23,089 nucleotides of DNA from the NCBI GenBank assembly GCA_030840415.1, contig JAVEEO010000403.1, positions 1 through 23,089 of the forward strand, written 5' to 3'. The notes under the pieces were generated by a model. That model saw only the letters and a list, made by a program, of their open reading frames with translations. It was not told the origin of the DNA and did no database searches. This DNA is from Pseudonocardiales bacterium (GTDB lineage Bacteria; Actinomycetota; Actinomycetes; Mycobacteriales; Jatrophihabitantaceae). Shown in pieces: positions 21,626 to 23,089 of the stretch (position 1 is the first letter of the stretch; every line of letters begins with the position of its first letter). The translations under genes were made by a program, and so were the position numbers.

Positions 21626-23008
21626 ATGACGAGAACCGATCCTCCCCCGGCCGACCCCTTCGGCACGGCGGACCTTCCGCCCACCCCACCGCCACCGCGG
21701 TTCGGGCCCCCACCGGGGGGTCCGGGGTTCGGGCAGCCGCGCCCGCAGCGCTGGCTGCGGCGCAGCCGCACCGACCGGATGGTGTCCGGCGTGGCCGGCG
21801 GTCTCGGCGAGTACTTCGGAGTGGACCCGGTGATCTTCCGGGTGCTGTTCGCGGTGCTGTCCTTCTTCGGCGGCGTGGGGCTGCTGATGTACGGGCTGGC
21901 CTGGTTGTTGGTGCCCGAACCCGACGTCGGCAGCTCGGCCCTGGACCGGGCGATCGGGCAGTTGCGGGTGCGCCGGGTGCCGCCGTGGCTGGTGCTGATC
22001 GGCGGGGCGATCGTGCTGTGGCTGGGCTGGTTCTCCTGGTGGTCGCCGGGGCCGACCTTTCCGGCGATCATGCTGCTGGCGGTGCTGCTGCTGGTACTGA
22101 TCCACCGGCTGGACCGCCCCGACTGGCTGCCCGGGCCGCCACCGGCCGGCGGTGCCGGGGCCTCCCCGACCGGCCAGCTGCCCCAGGCTGAGCAGGCCGT
22201 GCCGGGTTCGCCGGGCTCACTGGGTTCACCGGGCTCGGCGGAGAATCCGACCCTGGAGTGGTCGCCGCCGGCTAGCGGTGAGCCCACCTCGGACGCGGCC
22301 GGGACGCCGCTGATCGCGCCGTTGAACGACACCCGGCGCTCGATGCAGGCCTGGCTCGCCGAGGCCAGCGCGGCACACCGGCAGCGGGTCCGCCGCCGCC
22401 GTCCGATCAAGGTCGGCGCGGCGGTCGGGCTGGCGATCGCCTGGGCCGTGGTGGCGCTCACCGACGCGGTGAACCGGGTGGCGTTCCCGGCCTACCTGTG
22501 GGTAGGGCTGGCGGTGCTGACTACCAGCCTGGTGGTCAGCGTGCTCACCCGGCGGCTGACCGCGTCGCTGCTGGTGCCGATCGCGGTACTGGCTGCGCTC
22601 ACCTTCGTCCTGGGCGGCACCCGGACCAGCCTCAGCGACGGATCCGGCCAGCAGGCCTGGCAGCCGGCGACGGCCGATCAGTTGGTCGACCATCGGCTGT
22701 TCGCCGGCCAGGCCACGTTCGACCTGACAGCCCTGACCGCTCCGGTTTCGACCGCTCGCACGGTGCACCTGACGCAGGCCGCCGGCGAGGTGCGGGTGCT
22801 GCTGCCGGCCGGCCTGAACGCCACGGTGATCGCCGACGTCCACCTGGGCCAGATCACCGACGGGCGCACCAACGACACCGGCCGGCACGTCGAGGGCATG
22901 AACGTGCATTCCGAGCTCCGACCACCGGCCGGCGTCAGCGGGCAGCCGATCACCATCTACGTGAAAGTGGCCGCCGGTCACGTCCAGGTGGAGCGCGCCA
23001 CCAACTGA
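21626..23008 (+). CDS. PspC-domain membrane protein with LiaF-like C-terminal domain
   Basis: This is a 460-residue protein. Its N-terminus is Pro-rich (1-40), followed by a PspC domain (about 45-97: SRTDRMVSGVAGGLGEYFGV, VLFAVLSFFGGVGLLMYGLAW) with two further hydrophobic segments to about 155. A long Pro/Gly/Ser linker holds GSPGSLGSPGS. Three more helices (about 270-335) precede a C-terminal region (about 370-455: HLTQAAGEVRVLLPAGLNAT, VIADVHLGQI, ELRPPAGVSGQPITIYVKV). That region resembles the beta-helical DUF2154/LiaF-type cell-wall stress domain. LiaF-like proteins hold a kinase silent until stress, and here the likely kinase is divergent at 21480. ATG at 21626 is chosen; the Shine-Dalgarno is weak. 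It is followed by tandem hairpins. Confidence 0.85.
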   Translation: MTRTDPPPADPFGTADLPPTPPPPRFGPPPGGPGFGQPRPQRWLRRSRTDRMVSGVAGGLGEYFGVDPVIFRVLFAVLSFFGGVGLLMYGLAWLLVPEPDVGSSALDRAIGQLRVRRVPPWLVLIGGAIVLWLGWFSWWSPGPTFPAIMLLAVLLLVLIHRLDRPDWLPGPPPAGGAGASPTGQLPQAEQAVPGSPGSLGSPGSAENPTLEWSPPASGEPTSDAAGTPLIAPLNDTRRSMQAWLAEASAAHRQRVRRRRPIKVGAAVGLAIAWAVVALTDAVNRVAFPAYLWVGLAVLTTSLVVSVLTRRLTASLLVPIAVLAALTFVLGGTRTSLSDGSGQQAWQPATADQLVDHRLFAGQATFDLTALTAPVSTARTVHLTQAAGEVRVLLPAGLNATVIADVHLGQITDGRTNDTGRHVEGMNVHSELRPPAGVSGQPITIYVKVAAGHVQVERATN

Positions 23009-23020
23009 GCCGCAGCGGGG

Positions 23021-23045
23021 CCGGGCGGCGCTGTCAGCCGCCCGG
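23021..23045 (+). terminator. hairpin terminator, first of a tandem pair
   Basis: CCGGGCGGC (23021-23029), loop GCTGTCA, GCCGCCCGG (23037-23045): a perfect 9-bp stem, 12 bases after the PspC gene stop, followed by CGTTCGCTC. There is no U tract. Confidence 0.6.
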
Positions 23046-23055
23046 CGTTCGCTCA

Positions 23056-23080
23056 CCGGGCGGCGTTATCCACCGCCCGG
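23056..23080 (+). terminator. hairpin terminator, second of a tandem pair
   Basis: CCGGGCGG (23056-23063), loop CGTTATCCA, CCGCCCGG (23073-23080): a perfect 8-bp stem with the same tail CGTTCGCTC. The segment CCGCCCGGCGTTCGCTC occurs at 23038-23054 and again at 23073-23089, so the pair arose by a 35-base duplication. More copies may lie beyond the window end. Confidence 0.55.
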
Positions 23081-23089
23081 CGTTCGCTC

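Noticed and set aside
23066..23074. DnaA box (TTATCCACC, one mismatch to TTATCCACA)
   Set aside because: It is a single copy within a hairpin loop and arm, with no AT-rich region or dnaA/dnaN neighbours; chance match.

Overview
This window is high-GC DNA with codon use typical of actinomycetes. Its gene order follows the Mycobacterium tuberculosis block Rv0948c-Rv0957 as I recall it: chorismate mutase, uvrD1/pcrA, M23 peptidase, sucC, sucD, a DUF5336-type membrane protein, perM, purN, purH. The folD-DUF3017-mdh run that follows is also common in actinobacteria. The host is probably a free-living actinomycete (for example a Frankiales, Jatrophihabitans or Nakamurella-type lineage), but I cannot fix the genus from the sequence.

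Positions 1-5190 (all minus strand, read from high to low coordinates): purN and purH (purine synthesis), a pentapeptide-repeat protein, folD (one-carbon folate metabolism), DUF3017, a small HTH gene with a degraded-looking partner, and the first 21 codons of mdh. The HTH locus (136-995) interrupts the usual DUF3017-mdh junction. Positions 5244-8394 hold perM and two four-helix membrane proteins with Tyr/Gly/Gln/Pro-rich tails. Positions 8520-11197 hold sucD, sucC and a stand-alone cobalamin-binding protein, with a strong hairpin terminator after sucD.

Positions 11461-16384 (plus strand): a lipase-type hydrolase, an M23 peptidase with an N-terminal nonapeptide repeat, a GT87-type glycosyltransferase, and a DUF2079 membrane protein overlapping it. 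They converge on pcrA (16394-18865, minus), leaving only 9 bases between the stops.

The 18866-19159 gap between pcrA and the divergent chorismate mutase gene holds the most interesting element. A 21-codon reading frame with clustered Phe and Tyr codons is followed by mutually exclusive RNA pairings, one of which reaches the chorismate mutase ribosome binding site. This looks like a Phe/Tyr attenuator. From 19521 to the end, a response regulator and a PspC-fused histidine kinase face a divergent PspC/LiaF-like membrane protein: a LiaFSR-like envelope-stress module.

Several genes (mdh, the HTH gene, purN, the 7615 membrane protein, probably pcrA and the chorismate mutase leader) have a TANNNT-like -10 box 6-8 bases before the start codon and no Shine-Dalgarno. 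This suggests leaderless transcripts are common here. No tRNA, rRNA, CRISPR array, insertion sequence or prophage gene was seen.
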